A DNA stretch of 64,000 nt from NCBI GenBank assembly GCA_024449915.1, contig JAMZAV010001714.1, positions 57,550 to 121,549 on the forward strand, given 5' to 3'. Each line of letters begins with the position of its first letter. Within the stretch, counting starts at the first letter, position 1. Under the pieces are notes generated by a model, which worked only from the letters and a program-made list of their open reading frames with translations, was not told the origin of the DNA and ran no database searches. Positions 53,941 through 64,000 of the stretch are shown here, piece after piece. Source of the DNA: Sweltsa coloradensis (lineage: Eukaryota > Arthropoda > Insecta > Plecoptera > Chloroperlidae). The translations under genes and the position numbers were made by a program.

Positions 53941-55226
53941 AAAATTTTTTGCGAGGGAAAACTATTTTTGGTGCAAAGTATGCCCTCTTCAGGTTTGGTT
54001 TAAAAGGTGTTTGCGGAAAAGGACATTTGAAGGGTGGCTAAGGGAAAACCCATTAAAGGTGCAATGTATGCCCCTCTTCTGGTGGGTGTAACAAGGTGTG
54101 TTGTGGATAGGACATTGTGAAGGGATGTCTAAGGGAAACCTATTACAAGGTGCAATGTATGTGCCCCTCTCCAGGAGGGTGTTACAAGGTGTGTTGAGGA
54201 TAGGAAACTGGGAAGGGATGTCTGAGGGAAACCTATTACAAGGTGCAATGTATGCCCCTCTCCAGGTAGGTGTTACAAGGTGTGTTGCGGATAGGACATT
54301 GTGAAGGGATGTCTCGAGGGAAACCTATTACAAGGTGCAATGTATGCTCCTCTTCAGGAGGGTGTTACGAGGTGTGTTGCGGATAGGACATTGTGAAGGG
54401 ATGTCTGAGGGAAACCTATTCCAAGGTGCAATGTATGCCCCTCTCCAGGAGGGTGTTACAAGGTGTGTTGCGGATAGGACATTGTGAAGGGATGTCTGAG
54501 GGATACCTATTCCAAGGTGCAATGTATGCCCCTCTTCAGGAGGGTTTTACAAGGTGTGTTGCGGATAGGACATTGTGAAGGGATTTCTGAGGGAAACCTA
54601 TTCCAAGGTGCAATGTATGCCCCTCTTCAGGTAGGTGTTACAAGGTGTGTTGCGGATAGAACATTGTGAAGGGATGTCTGAGGGAAACCGTTTACAAGGT
54701 GCAATGTATGCCCCTCTTCAGGAGGGTGTTACAAGGTGGGTTGTGGATAGGACATTGTGAAGGGATGTCTGAGGGAAACCTATTACAAGGTGCAATGTAT
54801 GTTCCTCTCCAGGAGGGTGTTACAAGGTGTGTTGCGGATAGGACATTGTGAAGGGATGTCCGAGGGAAACCTTTTACAAGGTGCAATGTATGCCCCTCTC
54901 CAGGAGGGTGTTACAAGGTGTGTTGCGGATAGGACATTGTGAAGGGATGTCTGAGGGAAACCTATTACAAGGTGCAATGTATGTCCCTCTCCAGGAGGGT
55001 GTTACAAGGTGTGTTGCGGATAGGACATTGTAAAGGGATGTCTGAGGGAAACCTATTACAAGGTGCAATGTATGCCCCTCTCCAGGAGGGTGTTACGAAG
55101 TGTGTTGCGGATAGGACATTGTGAAGGGATGTCTGAGGGAAACCTATTACAAGGTGCAATGTATGCTTCTCTTCAGGTAGGTGTTACAAGGTGTGTTGCG
55201 GATAGGACATTGTGAAGGGATGTCTG
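53941..55226 (+). repeat. 91-bp satellite, block 1
   Basis: About 13-14 head-to-tail units of 91 bp (GGACATTGTGAAGGGATGTC ... TGTGTTGCGGATA). Units are regular after 54090; the first 120 bp are noisy. Period 91 gives the repeated 61- and 64-codon open frames on both strands, which are not genes. Confidence 0.9.
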
Positions 55227-55636
55227 CAGTGTTGTAAAGTAACTGAGTAAAAGTAATTGAGTAAAAGTAATTAGTTATTTTTGAGTAATTGAATTACTAT
55301 TTCAATTACTTTATTTTAAGGTAACTATAACTGTAACTGAATTACTTTTAAAAGTAATTATACTCAGTTTTCAGTTACTTTTTAACAGTTACTTTTGCCA
55401 ACCATTCTTGTTTACAGTTCAGTAATATAAAAATAAAAATTATATCACAACGTCTGAAACTAAAACAATATTTTTAATATTTTTTTTTGTACCTCTAGTA
55501 TGGAACGAGATTTTTCTACTAACTCAACTTGCATTCCTATTGCTGAATTTATCTTTGTCAACATGACAACAATAAATCAAAGCAACTGCTAGTTGCAACG
55601 AAAAATTGCAATAGATAGACAATTCCTTTAAATTCT

Positions 55637-56265
55637 ACTAGGCCACTTCGCGAACGCTTTTTCCAGTCGCGTTATGGATGAGCTTTTTTAATATTTCTGT
55701 CCAATGATTACGTTTTTAAGTGGGATCTCATTACTATTTCTATAGTTACTTGATATTACTTGTTAATTATACACGTGTAAAAGGCTTATATTAAAACCTT
55801 TATTTCTATGAATTTTGACCAACATTTTCAACTTTTTCTTTCAAAAGGCACTACATCACCATAATCTTAATGTCAATGTAAAATATGAACGTTGTAGCCC
55901 CACCCGTTCGGTCAGAATCGTCCCAAATGTCACGAAAATATTGTATTATGAACCGGGAAAAAATCGTAAAAGTACGATTTCTATGAGAAATATTTCTTTA
56001 AATGTCTCTAAAATCATAAAATATATCATTTCAGTGATTTTAAACGTTCCCATAAAGTTTCATTACGATCGAAGTAGCCGTTTGCCAAATATAAAAATAA
56101 AACTTAAAAGTACTATAATCATAAGAAATATTTGATCAATTGTACTCAAAATCGTGGAAAGTTTAAGTTCAGAGATTTTGAAGGTCCCCTCAAATTTTTA
56201 TCAATATCGCATATGCCGTTTTTTGGGGGATCAGTGAAATTGAAGTCTTCGCTTCGCTCATCCAA
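55637..56265 (-). mobile_element. Helentron-like element, class 3, in the hAT-like element
   Basis: ACTAGGCCACTTCGCGAACG opening, CTTCGCTTCGCTCATCCAA closing. 629 bp, the same as 63029-63657. The 106-codon open frame in it is shared interior sequence. Confidence 0.8.
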
Positions 56266-56769
56266 TTAAATAAGTGTCTGCAGAATCAAAGATAGTGAAA
56301 TAAAAACCCATCAGAAGATTAAACAGTAGATTGTATTGAATTAAGTTTCATTCCTTCAGGAGTAAATATTTGTTGCACTTTTTTATGTTGGCATTTTGGC
56401 AAAAACCAAGCTGACAGCTGACACAACACAGTGCTTCTTAGTTTTTCCTATTATTCTTACAGCTTTTTTTTTGCATGACAAAGATCCGATGAAAATGGTT
56501 TTAAATGTATTAAAATAAATAAATAAATTGGATTTAGAGTCTACCCACACTTACCCCACACTATTAATCCATAGCTCAAATGTGACTCAATCAGGGCATA
56601 GTATACTATCAATAGCAAATTCCTATCTGAATGTTTTCATTTTACGTAGTATACATATAATAATATTAGAGCTTATTTAATTTGCTACATAATCAGAATG
56701 GATGTCCCACGATAAGCAGTTGTCAATGTAGAGTCCTCAGAACTAGGCATAATAATAATAATAATAATA

Positions 56770-56815
<46 letters not shown>

Positions 56816-56945
56816 TTAAAAAATCATAAAATATATCATTTCAGTGATTACATGAAAGCATTAAACAACTAGATCTTCCACCCAATGTTTACATCGAGAC
56901 TCAAAAGGCAGTAATACTCAACACGTGTAGAATAGTTCGTAAATT
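56266..56945. other. hAT-like interior and ATA microsatellite
   Basis: No gene. (TAA/ATA)n at 56748-56815. A 30-bp piece after it (AAAATATATCATTTCAGTGATT) repeats Helentron-like interior. Confidence 0.5.
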
Positions 56946-58391
56946 TCTAAACTAAGAATGAATCTGCGTAAATCATGATCTACTCCTAGAAAAACTTAAC
57001 CATTATGGAGTTCGAGGAATAGCAGGACAATGGCTAAAATCTTACCTGACGGACAGAAAGCAACTTGTGGTTATCAATAACAACACCCAAACCAAATCAA
57101 CCTGGCAGACAAACAAGGTTGGAGTTCCCCAGGGCTCTGTCCTAGGGCCCTTGCTTTTTCTGATATACATCAATGACCTTGCAGCATACTGCAACAAAAT
57201 CGCTGAACAAGAAAATCTTCCACCTCTCACACTCTTGTTCCTAACTCTATTTGCTGACGACACAAGTATAATCATATCATGTCCAGATTCTAAAAATACA
57301 AAAGTATGTGCAGAAATAATAATAAATGCAATTGTCACATGGTTTTCAGCTAATCAATTGCACCTGAATGATAAAAAAACACAACTACTTAATTTCAGAC
57401 TAAATCAAATATAGCACTGTTAATTCCACACCTAACTGTTCAAAAGGGCACAATAACAACTGTAAGTGAATGTAACTTCTTGGGATTATGCACGGATAAC
57501 ACTTTAACGTGGCAACCACATATTGATAAGCTTTGTAGGCGACTAAACTCTAGCACATATGCTATCCGTATGTTATCCACTCTTGCAAGCTCAGAGATAA
57601 CTAGAGTAGCTTACTTTGCTAATTTCCACTCAATTCTATCCTATGGAATACTTTCTTGGGGAACAACGTATAAAAACTTGATTAATCGAGTGCTAATTTT
57701 GCAGAAACGTGCCATTAGAATATTAGGCAAGCTTGGGCACCGCGCTAGCTGTCGCGATATGTTTAAAGAGCTCAAAATACTAACAGTTACAAATGTCTAC
57801 ATACACAACGCAGCTTGCTTTGTGATTGACAACCCGGAACACTTCAAAAACTTAATTCAACATGACCATAATACAAGACACAAAACCTCACTTCAGTATC
57901 CCTCCCATAAAACCACTCATCTCGAAAAACATATATACTATATGGGACGAAGAATTTATAATGCTCTTGCGACTAAAATAATAAACCTTGATATATTAAG
58001 ACCTAACCTTCGAAAGAAACGAATAAAGCAGTTTCTCATAGAAACCCCTTATTATAATCTAGATGAGTTTTTCATGTATCCGTTATATACCATTTTTTTG
58101 GTAAAAACCATTTCCTTTTAATAACTGCACAAACCCACAGTCATTTCAATGTATCAAGTACACATCTACTTAACTAAATAGGTATCTATTGTGTTTCCTT
58201 TAATTAATCTTCCATTTCTATGTTTAAATTTTAGAATATTATTTGTATTGTGTATTATATTATTGTTTGTATTTATAATATGTAAAATGGTTAGGTGGAA
58301 GAACAATCCATATCGATTGAACCTCGCCATTTTTGTTGTAACCATAATATAGTAACAACAGAATAAAGAACTACTACTACTACTACTACTA
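56946..58391 (+). pseudogene. LINE reverse transcriptase, 5-prime truncated
   Basis: Begins within RT (LLEKLNHYGVRGIAGQWLKSYLTDRKQ), then GVPQGSVLGPLLFLIYINDL, LFADDTSIIIS (catalytic Asp pair) and LHLNDKKTQLLNF. A stop at 57412 and a frameshift lead to the tail frame 57480-58121 (LTWQPHIDKL, HSILSYGILSWG, QKRAIRILG). An untranslated end follows, then a (TAC)n tail at 58366-58391. A non-LTR element of the Jockey group type; clade not certain. Different from the LINE at 24228-25480. Confidence 0.8.
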
Positions 58392-59030
58392 TACTTCGAG
58401 ATTCCGAGACTGCTTCCATCCTGACATGGTTTTCGTGGTTTCCCATAATCCGAAGAGCAAATGCTAGGATGGCGACGAGAAATCGGCCACGACCGTACAC
58501 AGCAGAAAGAAAACATCATCTACAAACTATATAATAAATGACTTATTTTAGTTAGAGTTAAGACAAAGTAATAATGTAGGTATGTAATATAGATACACAT
58601 GGAAGTACTTGACGTAAGTCCGTACAACATGTTAGCTCCGGTTTTGACCGAGTTTGTATGAAATACATCCAATAAAATAAAAATAATAATAATAATATTA
58701 ATAATAATAATAATAATAATAATATGATAATTAATGTAATGTCTTCACCACATAACCTGATACAAATATTTTGCTCTTCCATATTTTTCTAATCATTATC
58801 AGATTAGTTGGTTTCACCCACTATGCTACACCGTTAAAACTAATAAAAACGATATTTTCTAATGTTGCAATTTATTTTAATCAGCAAGGGTTGGTGGTTG
58901 CATCATCTGTACTATTATTATTATAATTACAATTATTATTAATATAACTAAAAACAATTAATTGTTTTGTTCCATAATGAGTAGTAGTAATGAAGGATAA
59001 AAACAGTGAGTAATAATTTTTTGTAAAAAA
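58392..59030. other. hAT-like interior, right part
   Basis: No gene supported. AAT microsatellite at 58676-58725. Poly-isoleucine/leucine and poly-valine frames come from microsatellites. Confidence 0.5.
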
Positions 59031-59230
59031 AATCTGTTCGTCACGCTGTTAGTAATGCATTTTTAGAAAGTAACTTAAAAAGTAACTCAGTTACTTCATA
59101 AAGGAACTGTAACTGTAACTCAATTACTTTGGCAAAAAAAGTAACTGTAACTGTAACTAAATTACTTTCGCAAGCAAGTAACTGTAACTGTAACTGAATT
59201 ACTTTACAAAAGTAACTTTAACAACACTGG

Positions 59231-62200
59231 TTGCGGAAAGGACATTGTGAAGGGATGTCTGAGGAAATCTATAACAAGGTGCAATGTATGCCCCTCTTCA
59301 GGAGGGTGTTACAACGTGTGTTGCGGATTGGACATTGTGAAGGGATGTCTGAGGGAAACCCTTTTCCCAAGGGGCAAAAGTATGCCCCTCTTCAGGTAGG
59401 TGTTACAAGGGGTGTTGTTTATAGAACATCGTTTAAGGGATGTTGAGGGAAAACCTTTTACAAGGTGCAATGTTTTGCGGGCCCCTTCCCCGGAGGGTGT
59501 AACAAGTTGGGGGTTTCGGATAGGACATTGTGAAGGGATGTCTGAGGAAAAAACCCATTACAAGATGCATGTATGCCCCCCCCCGGAGGTGTTACAAGGG
59601 TTTGGGATAGGACATGTAATTTGGGTTTTTTATGGGAAAAACCCCATTTTCAAGGTGCAAAGTATGCCCCTTCAGGTAGGTGTTTAAAAAGGTTTTGTTT
59701 CGGATAGGGCATGTGAAGGGATGTCTTAGGGAAACCATTACAAGGTTTCAATGGTTTCCCCCCTTTAGGTGGGTTTACAAGGTTTTGTTTCGGTAGGGGC
59801 ATTGGAAGGGAGTTTTGAGGGGAAAAACCCTTTTTCAAGGTGCAATGTATGTCCCTCTCCAGGGGGTGTTACAAGGTGTGTTTCGGATAGGACATTTTAA
59901 AGGGATGTCTGAAAGGGGAAAACCCTTTTAAGGTGCAATGTATGCCCTTTTTAGGAGGGTTTTTTACAAGTTGTGTTGCGGGTAGGACATCGTGAAAAGG
60001 GTGTCTTTAAAAGGAAAAATTTTTCAAGGTGCAATGTTGTCCCTCTTAAAAAGAATTTTTTCAAGGTGTGTTGCGGATAGGGCTTTGGGAAGGGATTTTC
60101 TAAAGGGAAAAACCCATTCCCAAAGGGGCAAGTATGCCCCTCTTCAAAGGAAAGGGGGTTACAAGGGTTTTTTGCGGATAGGACATTTTGGGGAAAAAAT
60201 GTTGAGGAAACCTATTACAAAGGGCAATGTATGCCCCTTTCAGGAGGGGGTTACCCAAAGGTTTTGTTGCGGGAAATTTACATGTGAAGGGATATTTTGA
60301 GGGAAACCTATTACAAGGGGCAAGGAAAGCCCCTCTTCAGGTAGGTGTTAGAATTAGTGTTGCGGATAGGACATTTTTAAGGGAGGGCGAAAAGGAAAAA
60401 CCTTTTTAAAAGGTGCAAGTATGCCCCTCTTCAGGGAGGTGTTTCAAGGGGTGTTGCGGATAGGACCTTTTGTAGGAATGTCTGAGGGAAAAACCCATTT
60501 AAAAGGGGCAATGTATGCCCCCCTAAAGGGAAAGGGGTTTTCAAGGTGTTCGAAAAAAGGGCATTTTGGGAAAGGGGTGTCCCGAGGGAAACCTTTTTCA
60601 AGGGCAATGTATGCCCCCCTCTAGGGGGGGGGTTACAAGGTGTGTGCAGGTAGGACATTGTGAATTGATGTCTGAGAGAACCTATTAAAAGTTTCAAAAG
60701 TATTCCCCTTTCAGGTAGGGTTACAAGGTGTGTTGCGGATAGGACAGTGAAAAAACGTCTTTAGGGAAAAACCATAACAAGATGCAATGTATTTTCCCCC
60801 TCCAGGAGGGGTTAAAAAGGGGGTGTTTCGGAAGGATATTGTGAAGAGATGGTTTTTGGGGAAAAAATTTTCAAGGTGCAATGTTGCCCCTTTTTTAAGG
60901 GGGGTGTTAAACGTGTGTTGCGGATAGGACATTTTGGGAAGGGGGTCTGAGGGGGAAACCCATACAAGGTGCAATGTAATTTCCCGTTTTTAGTAGAAAG
61001 GGAAAAAGGTGTGTTGCGGATTGCACATTTTTAAAGGGGTGTCTGAGGAAACCCCATTACAAGGTGCCCAAAGTATTCCTCTCTTCAGGGAGGTGTTACA
61101 AGGTTTTGGGGCGGATAGGAAATTTTTAAGGGATGTCTGAGGGGAAAATATTACAAGAGCAAAAATTTTGCCCTCTTCAGGTGGGTGTTCCCAAAGGTTT
61201 GTTGCGGATAGGACATTGTGAAAAGGGGTTGGGCTAAGGGAAAAATATTAACAAGGTGCAATGTATGCCCTTCTTCAGGAGGGTGTTAAAAGGTGTGTTG
61301 CGGATAGGACATTGTGAAGAGATGTCTGAGGGAAACCTATTACAATGTACAATGTATGTCCAATCTTCAGGTGGGTGTTACAAGGTGTGTTGCGGATAGG
61401 ACATTGTGAAGGGATGTCTGAGGGAAACCTATTACAAGGTGCAATGTATGCCCCTCTCCAGGAGGGTGTTACAAGGTGTGTTGCGGATAGGACACTGTAA
61501 AAGGAATGTCCGAGGGTCGAGGGAAACCTATTACAAGATGCAATGTATGCTCCTCTTCAGGAGGGTGTAACAAGGAGTGTTGCGGATGAGACATTGTAAA
61601 AGGGAAGTCTTAGAGGGAAACCTATAACAAGGTGCAATGTATGCCCCTCTTCTAGGAGGGTGTTACAAGGTGTGTTGCGGATGAGACATTGTAAAGGGAT
61701 GTCTTAGAGGGAAACCTATTACAAGGTGCAATGTATGCCCCTATTCAGGAGGGTGTTACAAGGTGTGTTGCGGATAGGACATTGTAAGGGATGTCTGAGG
61801 GAAACCTATTACAAGGTGCAATGTATGCCCCTCTCCAGGAGGGTGTTACAAGGTGTGTTGCGGAACGGACATTGTAAAGGGATGTCTGAGGGAAACCTAT
61901 AACAAGGTGCATAGTATGCCCATCTTCAGGAGGGTGTTACAAGATGTGTTGCGGATAGGACATTGTGAAGGGATGTCTAAGGGAAACCGTTTACAAGGTG
62001 CAATGTATGCCCCTCTCTAGGAGGGTGTTACAAGGTGTGTTGCGGATGAGACATTGTAAAGGGATGTCTTAGGGGAAACCTATAACAAGGTGCATAGTAT
62101 GCCCATCTTCAGGAGGGTGTTACAAGATGTGTTGCGGATAGGACATTGTGAAGGGATGTCTGAGGGAAACCTATTACAAGGTGCAATGTATGCCCCTCTT

Positions 62201-62616
62201 CAGGTAGGTGTTACAAGGTGTGTTGCGGATAGGACATTGTGAAGAGATGTCTGAGGGAAACCTATACAAGGTGCAATGTATGCCCTCTCCAGGAGGGTGT
62301 TACAAGGTGTGTTGCGGATAGGACATTGTGAAAGGGATGTCTGAGGGAAACCTATTACAAGGTGCAATGTATACCCCTCTCCAGGAGGGTGTTACAAGGT
62401 GTGTTGCGGATAGGACATTGTGAAGGGATGTCTGAGGGAAACCTATTACAAGGTGCAATGTATGCCCCTCTTCAGGTAGGTGTAACGAGGTGTGTTGCGG
62501 ATAGGACATTGTGAAGGGATGTCTGAGGGAAACCTATTACAAGGTGCAATGTATGCCCCTCTTCAGGTAGTTGTTACAAGGTGTGTTGCGGATAGGACAT
62601 TGTGAAGGGATGTCTG
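59231..62616 (+). repeat. 91-bp satellite, block 2
   Basis: About 37 units of the same 91-bp repeat. 59340-61250 is very noisy (stretched G, T, A runs); 61250-62616 is clean. Starts in mid-unit (GTTGCGGA) after the hAT-like element. Confidence 0.9.
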
Positions 62617-64000
62617 CAGTGTTGTAAAGTAACTGAGTAAAAGTAATTGAGTAAAAGTAATTAGTTACTTTTTGAGTAATTGAATTACTATTTCAATTAC
62701 TTTTATTTTAAGGTAACTGTAACTGTAACTGAATTACTTTTAAAAGTAATTATACTCAGTTTTCAGTTACTTTTTAACAGTTACTTTTGCCAACCATTCT
62801 TGTTTACAGTTCAGTAATATAAAAATAAAAATTATATCACAACGTCTGAAACTAAAACAATATTTTTAATATTTTTTTTTGTACCTCTAGTATGGAACGA
62901 GATTTTTCTACTAACTCAACTTGCATTCCTATTGCTGAATTTATCTTTGTCAACATGACAACAATAAATCAAAGCAACTGCTAGTTGCAACGAAAAATTG
63001 CAATAGATAGACAATTCCTTTAAATTCTACTAGGCCACTTCGCGAACGCTTTTTCCAGTCGCGTTATGGATGAGCTTTTTTAATATTTCTGTCCAATGAT
63101 TACGTTTTTAAGTGGGATCTCATTACTATTTCTATAGTTACTTGATATTACTTGTTAATTATACACGTGTAAAAGGCTTATATTAAAACCTTTATTTCTA
63201 TGAATTTTGACCAACATTTTCAACTTTTTCTTTCAAAAGGCACTACATCACCATAATCTTAATGTCAATGTAAAATATGAACGTTGTAGCCCCACCCGTT
63301 CGGTCAGAATCGTCCCAAATGTCACGAAAATATTGTATTATGAACCGGGAAAAAATCGTAAAAGTACGATTTCTATGAGAAATATTTCTTTAAATGTCTC
63401 TAAAATCATAAAATATATCATTTCAGTGATTTTAAACGTTCCCATAAAGTTTCATTACGATCGAAGTAGCCGTTTGCCAAATATAAAAATAAAACTTAAA
63501 AGTACTATAATCATAAGAAATATTTGATCAATTGTACTCAAAATCGTGGAAAGTTTAAGTTCAGAGATTTTGAAGGTCCCCTCAAATTTTTATCAATATC
63601 GCATATGCCGTTTTTTGGGGGATCAGTGAAATTGAAGTCTTCGCTTCGCTCATCCAATTAAATAAGTGTCTGCAGAATCAAAGATAGTGAAATAAAAACC
63701 CATCAGAAGATTAAACAGTAGATTGTATTGAATTAAGTTTCATTCCTTCAGGAGTAAATATTTGTTGCACTTTTTTATGTTGGCATTTTGGCAAAAACCA
63801 AGCTGACAGCTGACACAACACAGTGCTTCTTAGTTTTTCCTATTATTCTTACAGCTTTTTTTTTGCATGACAAAGATCCGATGAAAATGGTTAGTATTAA
63901 AAAAATAATAAATGATTGAGTCTACCCACACTACCACACTATTAATCCATAGTCAAATGTGATCAATCAGGGAGTATTACTAAGTAGTTACAATTATCTA
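62617..64000. mobile_element. hAT-like element, second copy, cut by window end
   Basis: CAGTGTTGTAAAGTAACTG after the same GATGTCTG as the first copy. 62617-63880 is almost identical to 55227-56500. The last 120 bases lack scattered bases relative to the first copy, suggesting poor sequence. The LINE would lie beyond the window. Confidence 0.75.
63029..63657 (-). mobile_element. Helentron-like element, class 3, second hAT copy
   Basis: Same ends and length as 55637-56265. Confidence 0.8.

Larger units (their letters stand above)
55227..59230. mobile_element. hAT-like DNA element with nested repeats
   Basis: 4.0 kb bounded by CAGTGTTGTAAAGTAACTG and ...AGTAACTTTAACAACACTG. Subterminal TAACTGTAACTGTAACT-type repeats are frequent at both ends. 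CAGTGTTG...AGTAACT ends are typical of hAT elements, but flanking 8-mers (GATGTCTG, GTTGCGGA) do not match. No transposase. The interior holds a Helentron-like element, a LINE and microsatellites. Confidence 0.7.

Noticed and set aside
54098..55159. Family of 61- and 64-codon genes in tandem
   Set aside because: Open frames repeat every 91 bp on both strands because of the satellite; 91 is not a multiple of three and the frames end in each following unit.
58166..58519. Minus-strand frame with poly-Ser
   Set aside because: Comes from the TAC tail of the LINE and overlaps its untranslated end.

Overview
This is a gene-poor, AT-rich stretch of an animal genome built almost entirely from nested transposable elements. 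It contains GT-AG spliced coding sequence, a THAP-domain transposase, a P2X7-type cytoplasmic domain, GIY-YIG Penelope-like elements, LINEs, a copia-type LTR element, a hAT-like element and Helitron-like repeats. Nothing looks bacterial or organellar. An aquatic invertebrate is my best guess; the species cannot be named from the sequence.

Layout. 1-3240: noisy AT-rich sequence with a large inverted repeat. 3240-32050 (copy A) and about 39405-47160 (copy B) are two copies of one 7.8-kb segment made of tandem and nested Helentron-like elements. Copy B is uninterrupted. Copy A carries four insertions absent from B: a copia-type LTR element (4777-9807), a foldback element (10347-11249), a TTAA-flanked piggyBac-like MITE (13531-14326) and a Kolobok-like DNA transposon (14633-28854). 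The Kolobok element has a THAP plus transposase gene on the minus strand (one 520-bp intron, one stop, one frameshift) and, facing it on the plus strand, an intact 181-codon gene for a P2X7 ballast-domain protein. The transposase gene is split by a second TIR element of 9.4 kb (17465-26843) flanked by an 11-bp target duplication. That element is itself filled with Helentron-like elements, TTAA MITEs and LINE pieces.

32050-39400 is mostly Helentron-like elements, including a 1.7-kb palindrome of two 818-bp copies. 47165-48840 is a palindromic Penelope-like element in a TA repeat. 48870-53780 holds two head-to-head copies of another Penelope-like element with reverse transcriptase and GIY-YIG domains. 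53940-62616 is a 91-bp satellite interrupted by a hAT-like element (55227-59230) that contains a LINE; a second copy of the hAT-like element starts at 62617 and runs off the window.

About 25 Helentron-like elements share one architecture. The target is T|T, a subterminal arm at one end is the inverse complement of an arm at the other, and an AACGC...GCGTT hairpin stands just before CTAG. Six terminal classes differ in the arm sequence, and within a class both arms change together. The only clearly intact cellular-type reading frame is the P2X7-like one. Sequence quality is poor at about 1-9540, 53940-54060, 59340-61250 and probably the last 120 bases.
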